Source: Cardiobacterium sp963553325 (lineage in GTDB: Bacteria; Pseudomonadota; Gammaproteobacteria; Cardiobacteriales; Cardiobacteriaceae). Taken from it: a DNA stretch of 15,921 nucleotides. How positions within the stretch are numbered: the first letter of the stretch is position 1; each line of letters begins with the position of its first letter. Where the stretch lies: contig CAUVOF010000049.1 of the NCBI GenBank assembly GCA_963553325.1, forward strand, positions 1 to 15,921, given 5' to 3'. Below, one piece after another: positions 1-7,735 of this stretch. The translations under genes and the position numbers were made by a program. The notes under the pieces are model-generated. The model had not been told where the DNA came from and did no database searches. It saw nothing but the letters and a program-made list of their open reading frames with translations.

Positions 1-103
1 TGCGCGCGCCTTCGGCGTTTTCGATGACGCGCGGCTTGTCGCCGTCCATGATGGATACGCATGAGTTGGTGGTTCCGAGGTCAATACCGATAATTTTAGC
101 CAT
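1..103 (-). CDS. dnaK: Chaperone DnaK (Hsp70), N-terminal 34 residues only
   Basis: Read on the minus strand from the ATG at 103, the sequence begins MAKIIGIDLGTTNSCVSIMD, the near-invariant start of DnaK, including the first phosphate loop of the actin-like ATPase domain (DLGTTNS). The gene runs off the left edge, so only about the first 34 residues are present. A GGAG ribosome-binding site lies at 113-116, nine bases before the start. It follows grpE on the same strand after a 68-bp gap with no visible terminator, so the two are probably cotranscribed. DnaK is the cytosolic ATP-driven chaperone whose nucleotide exchange is catalysed by GrpE. Identification is certain despite the short length. 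Confidence 0.97.
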   Translation of the reverse strand, partial: MAKIIGIDLGTTNSCVSIMDGDKPRVIENAEGAR

Positions 104-171
104 ATGTATAAACTCCAAATTTCAAATTAAAACGTTTGCTGACAACCTAAGTGGGGCGGCTTGTCCTGAAT

Positions 172-750
172 TCAAGACTGCGGCGGATTTTTCTGCGCGC
201 CGTCGGCGACGATGACCTGCGCGGCGCGAATCACCCGCCCGTTTAACAAATAACCCTTCTGTGCCACGTGCAGAATCGTGTTCGGCTCGGCGTCCGGGCT
301 GGGAATGGCAGAGAGCGCCTGATGCCGCTCCGGGTCGAGCTTCTCACCGACCGGGTTGATTTCCGTGATGCCGTTTTTCTCCAGCGTTTCCAACAGCAGC
401 TTGAGCGTCATCGCCGAACCGGCAATGAACTGCTCCAGCGCCTGCTTGCCCTCCGCTTCGTGCGCTTTTGCCGCATCCAGACCGAGGGTGAGCGAATCCA
501 GCACCGGCAACAAATCGCGCACCAGCTTCTCGCTGCCGTATTTCAGCGCGCTTTCCTTCTCGCGCTCAAAGCGCTTGCGCAAATTGTCCTGATCGGCGCG
601 CTCGCGCAGCACCGCGTTTTTCAATTCGGCGACCTGCGCGGTAAGTGCTTCAATCTCCGCCTCGCGCGTGTCGATAAGTGGCGCTTCCGCCGCTTGCTCT
701 GGCGTGTCGTCCGCGTCGGGCGCGTCGTGTATCATCTCGTCATTACTCAT
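172..750 (-). CDS. grpE: Nucleotide exchange factor GrpE
   Basis: This 192-residue protein is the usual size for GrpE, the co-chaperone that releases ADP from DnaK. Residues 1-30 are acidic and probably disordered. Residues 30-75 form the long coiled-coil helix (heptads around RERADQDNLRKRFEREKESA). Residues 76-130 give the four-helix bundle with RDLLPVLDSL. Residues 140-185 are the beta-wing domain with the family signature (ERHQAL, then HVAQKGYLLNGRVIRAAQVIV split across 161-181). An in-frame ATG seven codons upstream exists, but the ATG at 750 is preceded by CGAGG at 756-760 at proper spacing and gives the typical MSNDEM start, so it was preferred. dnaK follows directly on the same strand. 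Confidence 0.97.
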   Translation of the reverse strand: MSNDEMIHDAPDADDTPEQAAEAPLIDTREAEIEALTAQVAELKNAVLRERADQDNLRKRFEREKESALKYGSEKLVRDLLPVLDSLTLGLDAAKAHEAEGKQALEQFIAGSAMTLKLLLETLEKNGITEINPVGEKLDPERHQALSAIPSPDAEPNTILHVAQKGYLLNGRVIRAAQVIVADGAQKNPPQS

Positions 751-786
751 AAGAACCTCGCTGTATGACAAAAAACAGTTTTTCCG

Positions 787-815
787 ACATGAAGGCAGGC
801 CGCAAAAAAATCAAG
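787..815 (-). promoter_or_regulatory. Candidate sigma-32 (heat-shock) promoter for grpE-dnaK
   Basis: On the minus strand CTTGATT (815-809) is followed after 14 bases by CTTCATGT (794-787). This resembles the enterobacterial sigma-32 consensus CTTGAAA, 13-15 bases, CCCCATnT, with five of seven and six of eight positions matching. A transcript would start near 780 and have a leader of about 30 bases before the grpE start at 750. Heat-shock control of grpE-dnaK is expected from other proteobacteria. The -10 match is imperfect, so this is only a candidate. Confidence 0.42.
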
Positions 816-888
816 GCGGCAAAGTGAAAAAACTACATATTCCCCGCTTTCGATACCGAAAACCCGCACCCAGCAAACCGCCGAACAG

Positions 889-926
889 CCCCCTCCCCCC
901 GTGGGGGAGGGCTGGGGTGGGGTTTG
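889..926. repeat. G/C-rich dispersed repeat with 9-bp hairpin
   Basis: CCCTCCCCC (891-899) and GGGGGAGGG (903-911) form a perfect 9-bp stem around a 3-base loop, followed by GCTGGGGTGGGG. The minus strand translates as NPTPALPHGGRG, a peptide often seen in mis-annotated ORFs where such intergenic repeats are read through. A related unit is at 11620-11647. The element sits at the 5' end of the AsmA-like gene and supplies its likely ribosome-binding site. Confidence 0.6.
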
Positions 927-2935
927 TCCGCATACCTCGCACTTCAATATTCACGCTGACGCTCTTTCTCCTCAGCGCCCACGCCATCACCCTCGAACTC
1001 GAACTGGACGGACAAATCGCCGGCACGCCCGTCAATAACCTGCAACTGCGCGCCGAGAGCGACGACGGCAAACACTGGCAAGTGCACGGCAGCCTGCCCG
1101 CCACCCGCCTTGCTGGTTCGCCGCTGAAAAACACCGCCCTCGACGCCCGCCTGCGCCGCGAAGGCGACAACTTACGCATCGAAAGCCTTGCCCTGCGCGG
1201 CCAGCGCGGCAAAACCCTGCTGCAACTCACCGCCGAACGCATCCTCCTGCAAAACCTGCTGCGCGGTGACATCCAACTGGCACCAGGCGCGACGCTGCGC
1301 CTGCAAGCGGGCAAACAGCGGCTGCAAGCGACCCTCAACCCCGCGCGTGGCGGCGCGAACATCCGCTCCGAACTGCCGCTTGCCCTCCTGCCAATCCTGC
1401 TTAACGCGCGCGGCATCCAGGCGAACGGTAGCTTGCGCCCCGACCTCACCCTGCGCCGCGACGCCGATGGCCTGCGCATCACGGGCAGCGTTGCCTTTGA
1501 TGACATCCACTACAACAGCGCCGACAGCCTGCAAGCGAGCGAACACCTCGGCGGGCACGTCCAACTCGACCTGCGCCAGCGCGGCAGCGGCTGGCAGGGC
1601 GACATCCAGCTACACCTCGAACGCGGCGAAATCCTCATCAGCCCGCTCTACCTCAAATTCGACGGCGCGCCGCTAACACTCGCTGCCCGCCTCGACTGGC
1701 GTCCCGGCCGCCTTTCCTTGCACGAACTCACCCTTGACGACAGCACAAGCCACGCCCAAGCCGACCTCAGCTGGAACCTCGCGCAAAACCGCCTCGCCGC
1801 CCTCGAACTGCACCACCTCAACAGCGACGCCGACCATCTCTACCGCCGCTACCTCAAGCCGCTACTCGGCGATGGCCTCTTTGGTGACGCCGAACTACAA
1901 GGCAGCCTCCACCTGCACGGCAACTACCGCGACGGCAAAATCGGCGAACTCGCCGCCGTTTTCCACCACATCCATATCAAAGACCGCCAGGGGCGCTACC
2001 AACTGCGCGACCTCGACGGTCAAGTGGGCAACAACGGCGCCCCCTCACGCCTCAGCATCGCCGGCGGCCGCTGGCAACAACTGCCCGTTGGCGCGGCGCG
2101 CGCCGAACTGCGCTGGAACGCCGCAGGCGTTACCCTGGAAAAACCGCTGCACATCCCGCTCTTGGACGGCGGCATCACCATCCAGCGCCTCACCCCGCAG
2201 GACGACGGCTACCGCCTTGCCGCCGACATCCGCCCCATCAGCCTCAGCCGCCTCGGCGAAGCGCTCGACACCGTGCGCTTTCACGGCAACATCAGCGGCA
2301 CCCTGCCCGACATCCGCCTCACGCGCGACGGCCTGCGCCTGTACCAGCCGGTCAACGTCGCCGTCTTCGACGGCCGCGTACAAATCGAAGCACTGCACAT
2401 CAGCCGCTTCTTCAGCGACGCGCCGCTTGCCGTCTTCAACCTCAGCCTGCACCGCCTCGACCTGCAACAACTGACCAACGCCTTCGGCATCGGCGAAATC
2501 GAAGGGCGCATCGAAGGCAGCGCCGAAGACGTCGTCCTCACCAACTGGCGGCCGCAACACTTCCGCGCCCGCCTGCAAACGCCGGCGCAAAACCCCGGCC
2601 GGCGGCGCATCAGCCACGAAGCGGTCGCCTACCTCTCGCGCGTTGGCGATGGCGGCGGCAATCTGATGGTGAACCAATTCATCCGCGTCCTAAACCGCTT
2701 TCCCTACGACAAACTCGGCTTCCGCGCCGAACTCACCAACGGCGTGCTGACGCTGGACGGCATCGCCCCGGTGGCAGACGGCCTCGGCGGCTACTACCTG
2801 GTGAAAGGGCGCGGCGTACCACACCTCGACATCATCGGCCACATCCGCAAAATCGACTGGGACGAACTGCTGGCGCGCATCAAAAGCGCGAGTGAAAGCG
2901 AAGGCGCGCAAGTGGAAAGCGGCTTGGGGCGGTAG
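917..2935 (+). CDS. AsmA/YdbH-like exported or membrane-anchored envelope protein
   Basis: From the GTG at 917 this is a 672-residue protein starting with a signal sequence or anchor (basic VGFVRIPRTS, then FTLTLFLLSAHA). The body is beta-rich, with repeated amphipathic strands (LRLQAGKQRLQATL, GRLSLHELTLDDS) as in AsmA/YdbH bridge-like proteins that span the periplasm and are linked to phospholipid transport or outer-membrane assembly. The last 90 residues (about 567-655) contain LSRVGDGGGNLMVN, RFPYDKLGF, GGYYLVKGRG and KIDWDELLARI, a tail I associate with YdbH-like proteins of about 700 residues. An alternative GTG at 824 (AAGG at 813-816) would give 703 residues but would translate the dispersed repeat at 889-926, which is normally intergenic. 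The gene is divergent from grpE. The exact family is less certain than the envelope-protein class. Confidence 0.7.
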   Translation: MGFVRIPRTSIFTLTLFLLSAHAITLELELDGQIAGTPVNNLQLRAESDDGKHWQVHGSLPATRLAGSPLKNTALDARLRREGDNLRIESLALRGQRGKTLLQLTAERILLQNLLRGDIQLAPGATLRLQAGKQRLQATLNPARGGANIRSELPLALLPILLNARGIQANGSLRPDLTLRRDADGLRITGSVAFDDIHYNSADSLQASEHLGGHVQLDLRQRGSGWQGDIQLHLERGEILISPLYLKFDGAPLTLAARLDWRPGRLSLHELTLDDSTSHAQADLSWNLAQNRLAALELHHLNSDADHLYRRYLKPLLGDGLFGDAELQGSLHLHGNYRDGKIGELAAVFHHIHIKDRQGRYQLRDLDGQVGNNGAPSRLSIAGGRWQQLPVGAARAELRWNAAGVTLEKPLHIPLLDGGITIQRLTPQDDGYRLAADIRPISLSRLGEALDTVRFHGNISGTLPDIRLTRDGLRLYQPVNVAVFDGRVQIEALHISRFFSDAPLAVFNLSLHRLDLQQLTNAFGIGEIEGRIEGSAEDVVLTNWRPQHFRARLQTPAQNPGRRRISHEAVAYLSRVGDGGGNLMVNQFIRVLNRFPYDKLGFRAELTNGVLTLDGIAPVADGLGGYYLVKGRGVPHLDIIGHIRKIDWDELLARIKSASESEGAQVESGLGR

Positions 2936-2946
2936 GGCAGGATTTA

Positions 2947-2977
2947 TACATACACGAACCCCGCTACCCTGTATGTA
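2947..2977. repeat. Dyad-containing repeat, copy 1 (upstream of terY)
   Basis: TACATACA (2947-2954) and TGTATGTA (2970-2977) are perfect 8-bp inverted arms around a 15-base centre, CGAACCCCGCTACCC. The 28 bases 2947-2974 recur exactly at 9778-9805. It lies 12 bases after the stop of the AsmA-like gene and about 90 bases before terY. It may be an operator/promoter element for the Ter-type block or a dispersed repeat; because the centre is conserved as well as the arms, a simple dimer operator is not the only reading. Confidence 0.6.
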
Positions 2978-3003
2978 AATCACGGCAAACAACCACCGCG
3001 CAG

Positions 3004-3026
3004 CCCCGGATAAACCGGGGTTTTTT
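3004..3026 (+). terminator. Rho-independent terminator between the AsmA-like gene and terY
   Basis: CCCCGG (3004-3009), a 5-base loop ATAAA and CCGGGG (3015-3020) form a stem followed directly by six T (3021-3026). It probably ends the AsmA-like transcript. If the dyad at 2947-2977 carries the terY promoter, the hairpin would instead lie in the terY leader and act as an attenuator. Confidence 0.75.
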
Positions 3027-3064
3027 GCTATCATTACGCCACCTTAACCACCCAGGAAACCCTC

Positions 3065-4108
3065 ATGCGCCGACTTCCCGTATTCCTCGTTATCGACATC
3101 TCCGAAAGCATGGCAGGCGACAACCTGCGCCATATGCAAGAAGGCATTTCCCGCCTGGTCAATGCCCTGCGCACCGACCCGCACGCGCTGGAAACCGTGC
3201 ATCTCTCGGTCATCGCCTTCGCCGGTGTCGCCCGCACCATTGTGCCGTTGGTTGAGCTTTTCGCCTTTTACCCGCCACGCCTGCCGGTCGGCTCTGGCAC
3301 TTCTATCGGCGCGGCGTTGGAACACGTCATGAACGAAATCAAGACTAACGTCGTCGCCAACAGCACCACGCAAAAAGGCGACTACAAACCGGTGGTTTAC
3401 TTCATGTCCGACGGCAAGGCGACCGACAACCCCGCCGCCGCTATCGCCCGTTGGCAGCGCGAATTTACCCGCCGCGCGACGCTGGTTTCCATCGGCATCG
3501 GCCCTTACGCCGACTTGTCGCTCCTAAGCCAAATCAGCGCGCAAACCCTGCGCCTTGAGAAATGCGACGACGAAGACTTCAGGACATTTATCAAATGGAT
3601 ATCGAACACCGTCTCGGCGCAGAGCAAAAGCCTCGGCGTTGATATACCGCTGACGCTGGACAAAAAAGAAAGCCCGGCGCTGTCTTTGGTTAAAGACGCG
3701 ATGGAAGCGGCGGCGGTGGACGAAAACTACGTCATCATCACCGGCTTGTGCGCGAAAACCCGCCTGCCCTACCTGATGAAATACGAACGCATGCCGGACA
3801 TCGGCGACATCCCCTTCTTCACCAAAAACACGCCGCAGGTCTATCGCTACACCGGCGTCTATCCGGCCGAAAAAGACTACTTCGACTGGTCAGACCTGCG
3901 CGCCAACGCCAACACCATTGCTGTCTCCATGCTTGAAGGTGGTGGCGGCTGCCCGCATTGCGGCGCTGCCTTTGGCCTTGCCACCTGCTCCTGCGGACAA
4001 ATTTTCTGCGTCGATGGCGAAGGCATGGTTACCTGCCCCGGCTGCAACCGCACCATCGAAATGACCAGCGGCGACGCCGATTTCGACATTGCCCGCTCGC
4101 GCGGCTAA
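3065..4108 (+). CDS. TerY-type von Willebrand factor A protein with zinc-ribbon tail
   Basis: A 347-residue cytosolic protein. Residues 5-185 are a vWA domain with an intact metal-ion-dependent adhesion site: DISES (D11, S13, S15), T79 in GSGTSIG, and D116 in MSDGKATD. Residues 190-290 are a linker with hydrophobic strands. Residues 296-327 are a cysteine-rich TerY-C-type zinc module: CPHC, CSC, C315 and CPGC. TerY proteins are the vWA partner of a PP2C phosphatase and a Ser/Thr kinase in the TerY-P triad of Ter stress systems, probably as a metal-dependent scaffold. The start is supported by AGGAAA at 3053-3058. The phosphatase gene follows after 35 bases; the kinase is the last gene of the block. 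It lacks a signal peptide. Confidence 0.88.
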   Translation: MRRLPVFLVIDISESMAGDNLRHMQEGISRLVNALRTDPHALETVHLSVIAFAGVARTIVPLVELFAFYPPRLPVGSGTSIGAALEHVMNEIKTNVVANSTTQKGDYKPVVYFMSDGKATDNPAAAIARWQREFTRRATLVSIGIGPYADLSLLSQISAQTLRLEKCDDEDFRTFIKWISNTVSAQSKSLGVDIPLTLDKKESPALSLVKDAMEAAAVDENYVIITGLCAKTRLPYLMKYERMPDIGDIPFFTKNTPQVYRYTGVYPAEKDYFDWSDLRANANTIAVSMLEGGGGCPHCGAAFGLATCSCGQIFCVDGEGMVTCPGCNRTIEMTSGDADFDIARSRG

Positions 4109-4143
4109 GCGCCCCCTTTGCTTTTCACCACCCGCTGAAACCC

Positions 4144-5844
4144 ATGTCCAACACCCGCCAAACCCTGAAAGAAATCCTCGCGGCCGACGAAGCCCGCCTG
4201 CAACAATTCATCGCCCGCCACCTGCCGCTTCTGCGTGAACTGGGCGAAAGCTGGCAACGCTTCCAGCAGGAAGAAACTGCCGCGCCGCAGCCTGCCAGCA
4301 CGGAAAGCGCAGCCGCTAGCGAAACCCCTTTTTTTGACAGCGAAGATGTGCCGCCGCCCGCCAGCGCAGAAAGCGCAGCCGCCAGTGATGAAGAAAAAAG
4401 CCAGGCGCCGAGAGAAGCAAGCGCTGCCGCTTACAACCCCTTAGACTGGCCAGGTACCGAAACCCCGCCGCAACCCGCTGCGGATACCAATGCAGCAGAC
4501 AACGCCGCAACCGCTGCGCCGATGACGGACGATACCAGCAGCGCCGCAACCCCGCCGCCCGCTTCCACCTTGCACAAGCTGGACGACGAACTACAAATTG
4601 ACCTGACGAAAAGCGCCCCCAAACCGGAACCCGCCATGCCCATCCCGCCGCACACCCCCACGCCCGCCCCACAGCCGCAACCGCGCATCACCCTCTCGCC
4701 GCTGCCGCCTGCCAACGAAGGCCAGCCCTACGAGCGGATACTGCCGCCCGATTCGCCCGTCCTTAACATCGCCTTCGGGCAAGACTGCGGCCTCGCCTGG
4801 GACGGCGACGCGCGCCGCATCCACGGCACGCCGACCATCAGCGGCGACGTCCAACTTACTATCACCATCGAGCACGACGGCAAACCACACGACATCATCC
4901 AACCGCTGCACATCAACCCCGACCCGAAAAGCCTGTGGCAAGACAATCCATCCGACCAAAGCGCCCCCTTCGCCAAGCCGGACAGCGCCGAGACCCTGCA
5001 AGACACGCCGCGAGGGCGCCTGCTTGCCGCGCGCGTGCGCGGCCGTTCCCATGCCCACGTCGGCAGCTACTGCGATGACGACTACCGCATCAACTGGCAC
5101 GAAGCGAGCGGCATCCATCTGCTCATCGTCTCCGACGGCGCCGGCAGCGCTAGCCACGCGCGCCTCGGTTCGCAACTGGCGGTAAACACCGCCGCCGATA
5201 CCATCCTCAACCTGCTGAATGAGGCGGACAAGGGCTATCACCGCCTGGCACAACTCAATAACGAACAGCGCGCACAAATCAGCGAATTTCTCATCGCCCG
5301 CGCCCTGCACGCCGCGCACAGCGCCCACCGCGCCGCCGCACAAGAAACGGGCATCGCCGAAAAAGCCCTTTCCTGCACCCTGCTCATCGCCCTCACCCTG
5401 CCGCTGGCGGGTGGCGGTTGGTACAGCGCCGGTTATCAGGTTGGCGACGGTGCCGCCGCGCTGTGGTTGTCGGAAGGCGACAAACTGCACCTGCTCGGCA
5501 CCGCCGACAGCGGCGCCTATTCCGGCGAAACCCAATTCCTCACCGCCGCCCAGCTACAGCCAGAGGACTACCGCCGCCGCATCCGCAACGTTGTCACCGC
5601 AAGCGCGCCGCACGTCATCCTGATGACCGACGGCGTCTCCGATGCCAAATTTGAAACCGACGCGGCGCTTGCCGACGCGCAACATTGGCGCACCTTTTGG
5701 CAAGACGGCGAACTGCAAGCGGCGCTTGCCGCCGACGACCCCAAAGCGGCGCTGCACGAATGGCTTGGCTTCTGGTCGCGCGGCAACCACGACGACCGCA
5801 CCATTGCCTTCTTCCTGCCCGCTGCTGGTGAGACACAAACATGA
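4144..5844 (+). CDS. PP2C-type Ser/Thr phosphatase with Ala/Pro-rich N-terminus and Ig-like segment
   Basis: A 566-residue protein. Residues 1-45 are helical; 46-180 are low-complexity Ala/Pro/Ser with a partial 22-residue tandem repeat (PASTESAAAS / PASAESAAAS). Residues 181-256 look like a putative bacterial Ig domain (LAWDGDARRIHGTPTISGD, cf. He_PIG). Residues 291-560 are a PP2C_2-type phosphatase: an acidic metal motif in SYCDDDY, VSDGAGS (D331), GDGAAALW (D435), MTDGVSD (D496) and HDDRT (D550-D551), the aspartates that bind the two Mn2+/Mg2+ ions. It should dephosphorylate the substrates of the partner kinase in the TerY-P triad. The ATG at 4144 has no strong ribosome-binding site and may depend on coupling to terY, 35 bases upstream. 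Its stop overlaps the next start as ATGA. No transmembrane segment is seen. Confidence 0.88.
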   Translation: MSNTRQTLKEILAADEARLQQFIARHLPLLRELGESWQRFQQEETAAPQPASTESAAASETPFFDSEDVPPPASAESAAASDEEKSQAPREASAAAYNPLDWPGTETPPQPAADTNAADNAATAAPMTDDTSSAATPPPASTLHKLDDELQIDLTKSAPKPEPAMPIPPHTPTPAPQPQPRITLSPLPPANEGQPYERILPPDSPVLNIAFGQDCGLAWDGDARRIHGTPTISGDVQLTITIEHDGKPHDIIQPLHINPDPKSLWQDNPSDQSAPFAKPDSAETLQDTPRGRLLAARVRGRSHAHVGSYCDDDYRINWHEASGIHLLIVSDGAGSASHARLGSQLAVNTAADTILNLLNEADKGYHRLAQLNNEQRAQISEFLIARALHAAHSAHRAAAQETGIAEKALSCTLLIALTLPLAGGGWYSAGYQVGDGAAALWLSEGDKLHLLGTADSGAYSGETQFLTAAQLQPEDYRRRIRNVVTASAPHVILMTDGVSDAKFETDAALADAQHWRTFWQDGELQAALAADDPKAALHEWLGFWSRGNHDDRTIAFFLPAAGETQT

Positions 5845-6365
5845 ACAGCGCTCCCATGCTTACCCTGCGCAAACCCACCGCCGCCGATAGCGCTGCCATC
5901 GAAGACTACCGCCGCGCCGTGCATGACGCCGGACTGCCCCTGCACGGCGCAACGCTTGACCTCTTCCCCGACGTCGCCAGTTGGCTCGCCTTTCATGACA
6001 CACCCGCTGGCACACTACTGCCAAACGGCGTCGCCAAAGTCGCCGACAGCACCTGGCTCGGCTGGGACGACGGGCGCATGGTCGGCATCATCAACCTCCG
6101 CCACGAACTCAACGACTTCCTGCAACACTACGGCGGCCACATCGGCTACTCCGTCCACCCCGCCTGCTGGAACCGCGGCTACGCCACGCAAATGCTCGCC
6201 CTTGCCCTGCGCGAAAGCGACGCCCTCGGCTTGCGCGAGCTGCTACTCACCTGCAGCCCGGACAACCCCGCCTCGATGCGCGTTATCGAAAAAAACGGCG
6301 GCGTGCTGGAACGCATCGGCGAATACCGTGGCGAGCGCGTCTGTTATTACCGGATAACACGCTGA
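5841..6365 (+). CDS. GNAT-family N-acetyltransferase
   Basis: A 174-residue protein of the GCN5-related N-acetyltransferase fold. The start MLTLRKPTAADSAAIEDYRR is the usual first strand and helix. GRMVGIINLRHELND, at about 78-92, gives the central strands. GHIGYSVHPACWNRGYATQM (99-118) is motif A, with R112-G113-Y114-A115 forming the acetyl-CoA pyrophosphate loop. CSPDNPASMRVIEKNGG followed by YYRITR is the classic end of RimJ/YjcK-like members. The substrate cannot be told. It starts at 5841 inside the phosphatase stop (ATGA), so it is translationally coupled to the PP2C gene and belongs to the same operon. Whether it acts in the signalling system or is a passenger is unknown. Confidence 0.9.
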   Translation: MNSAPMLTLRKPTAADSAAIEDYRRAVHDAGLPLHGATLDLFPDVASWLAFHDTPAGTLLPNGVAKVADSTWLGWDDGRMVGIINLRHELNDFLQHYGGHIGYSVHPACWNRGYATQMLALALRESDALGLRELLLTCSPDNPASMRVIEKNGGVLERIGEYRGERVCYYRITR

Positions 6366-6413
6366 AAACGGCTTGCCATCCGCCCTAAATACACGCAAAA
6401 GAGGACAACCACC

Positions 6414-7115
6414 ATGCGCAAAAAACTGTTAATGCTCACCACTACTTTTGTAGCGTCGCTGCTATTGACGGGGTGCTTCACCATGGCGCTTTTCAGCCCC
6501 GATATCCGCTATAAAGAAGGCGCGAGTGATGAGTTAATTACCTTTGCCGAAATAAGCAAAGAAAATCCCAATATCGCAAAAGGCAGCCTGATTATGCAGG
6601 GCAGAGAATACTGGTTTGTTATCGAGCCAAATCATCAGAAAAATCAGGAAAATCTGGAAATGCTGCATAAAGTATTAACCGAATCCTGGTCAGGGCTATT
6701 CTCGCTGGCAGATGAATCTGGCTTGAAAAGCGAAGACCATTTGGAAATTCGTGCAGATTTTGAAACGGTTGGCTCTGATGAGCGTTCATTCAGGCATTCA
6801 AGTTGTCTGCGCTATCAGACCAACCGTGCCGAAGAAGAAAAGCGGCTAGAACAAATGGGCTTCAAATATATTAAGGAAGCCAAGGTTTGGCATCATTGTT
6901 TTGAACTTACTGGAACCGTCTATAAAAGCCCGCAAGACAAAATGGAACAGCAGCATCTAAGAAAAACCCTGCCAATTAAAATCATGGTTCCATACGACGG
7001 AAATCGAACAACCCCGCTCCATTTTATTGCCCTGCCATTTGCTTTAGCAGCAGACGTATTTATTACAATCCCTGTTATTATCGTTATAGGCAACACGCAT
7101 TATGTTATGAAATAG
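6414..7115 (+). CDS. Lipoprotein of unknown function
   Basis: A 233-residue protein with a clear lipoprotein signal: basic MRKK, a hydrophobic stretch and the lipobox LLTG-C21. No family was recognised for the body. A hydrophobic stretch near the C-terminus (about 208-226, LPFALAADVFITIPVIIVIG) resembles that of small YceK/YidQ-like lipoproteins and could be a second membrane contact. The ribosome-binding site AAGAGGA lies at 6399-6405. Base composition is visibly more A/T-rich than in the flanking genes, with A/T at many third positions, which suggests a separate origin. It is 48 bases after the acetyltransferase gene, on the same strand as the rest of the block. Confidence 0.8.
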   Translation: MRKKLLMLTTTFVASLLLTGCFTMALFSPDIRYKEGASDELITFAEISKENPNIAKGSLIMQGREYWFVIEPNHQKNQENLEMLHKVLTESWSGLFSLADESGLKSEDHLEIRADFETVGSDERSFRHSSCLRYQTNRAEEEKRLEQMGFKYIKEAKVWHHCFELTGTVYKSPQDKMEQQHLRKTLPIKIMVPYDGNRTTPLHFIALPFALAADVFITIPVIIVIGNTHYVMK

Positions 7116-7168
7116 TGTAAATAAATAAACTTGCTTAAAAATACGCGACGACACAAAAAAGGAACCCC

Positions 7169-7735
7169 ATGCCCTACCGCAATCTCACCGAGCTACAAGC
7201 CGCCTGTCAGCGCAAGCAAAAACACAAATACCTGTTCTTTTGGGGGCACACCCCGGCGCGTGCAGGGGAAATCGACAAAGCCGTGCTTAGCCAATGGTAT
7301 CCGGCGCCGTTTACCCTCGACGGCGTGCGCTACGCCACCGCAGAACACTACATGATGGCGCAGAAGGCGGCGCTTTTTGCCGACCGCGCTGCCTTTGACG
7401 CCATCATCGCCAGCGACTCGCCCGGCAAGGCAAAAGCGCTGGGGCGGCAAGTGGCGAACTACGACGACGCCACCTGGCAGGCGGCACGCTTTGCCATCGT
7501 CTGCGCCGGCAACCTCGGCAAATTCAGGCAAAACCCGGCGCTGCAAACCTTCCTGCTCAACAGCGGTGACAAAATCCTCGTTGAAGCCAGCCCGCAGGAC
7601 CGCATCTGGGGCATCGGCCTCGTTGCCAGCGACCCGCGCGCCGCCGACCCGCGGCAATGGCAGGGCGAAAACCTGCTCGGTTTTGCGCTGATGCAAGTGC
7701 GCGCGCAACTGCGCGACGCGGGGGCGGTCGCATGA
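7169..7735 (+). CDS. NADAR-family protein (YbiA-like, DUF1768)
   Basis: A 188-residue single-domain protein covering the whole NADAR fold. Conserved blocks are FFWGH (23-27), LSQWYPAPF (40-48), YATAEHYMMAQKA (55-67), KALGRQV (89-95), GNLGKFRQNP (114-123), LVEASPQDRIWGIG (137-150) and GENLLGFALM (166-175). E59, K66, D144 and W147 sit at the strongly conserved positions. Known members cleave N-glycosidic bonds: YbiA in riboflavin-intermediate repair, others removing ADP-ribose from guanine. The ribosome-binding site AAAGGAA is at 7158-7164. Its stop overlaps the start of the HerA-TerD gene (ATGA at 7732-7735), which implies coupled translation and a shared role. A plain housekeeping YbiA is possible, but the coupling argues for a system component. 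Confidence 0.93.
   Translation: MPYRNLTELQAACQRKQKHKYLFFWGHTPARAGEIDKAVLSQWYPAPFTLDGVRYATAEHYMMAQKAALFADRAAFDAIIASDSPGKAKALGRQVANYDDATWQAARFAIVCAGNLGKFRQNPALQTFLLNSGDKILVEASPQDRIWGIGLVASDPRAADPRQWQGENLLGFALMQVRAQLRDAGAVA

Noticed and set aside
668..916. Upstream extension of the AsmA-like frame to an ATG at 668
   Set aside because: It would overlap grpE on the opposite strand and the grpE promoter region, and the extension has no export-signal character.
1172..2677. Minus-strand open frames opposite the AsmA-like gene
   Set aside because: Low-complexity Arg/Ala/Val translations without ribosome-binding sites; shadows of the plus-strand gene.
4591..5535. Long minus-strand open frame (314 codons) opposite the PP2C gene
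   Set aside because: It is antisense to a strongly conserved phosphatase, rich in Val/Gly/Arg/Ala as expected of a GC-rich shadow frame, and matches no family.
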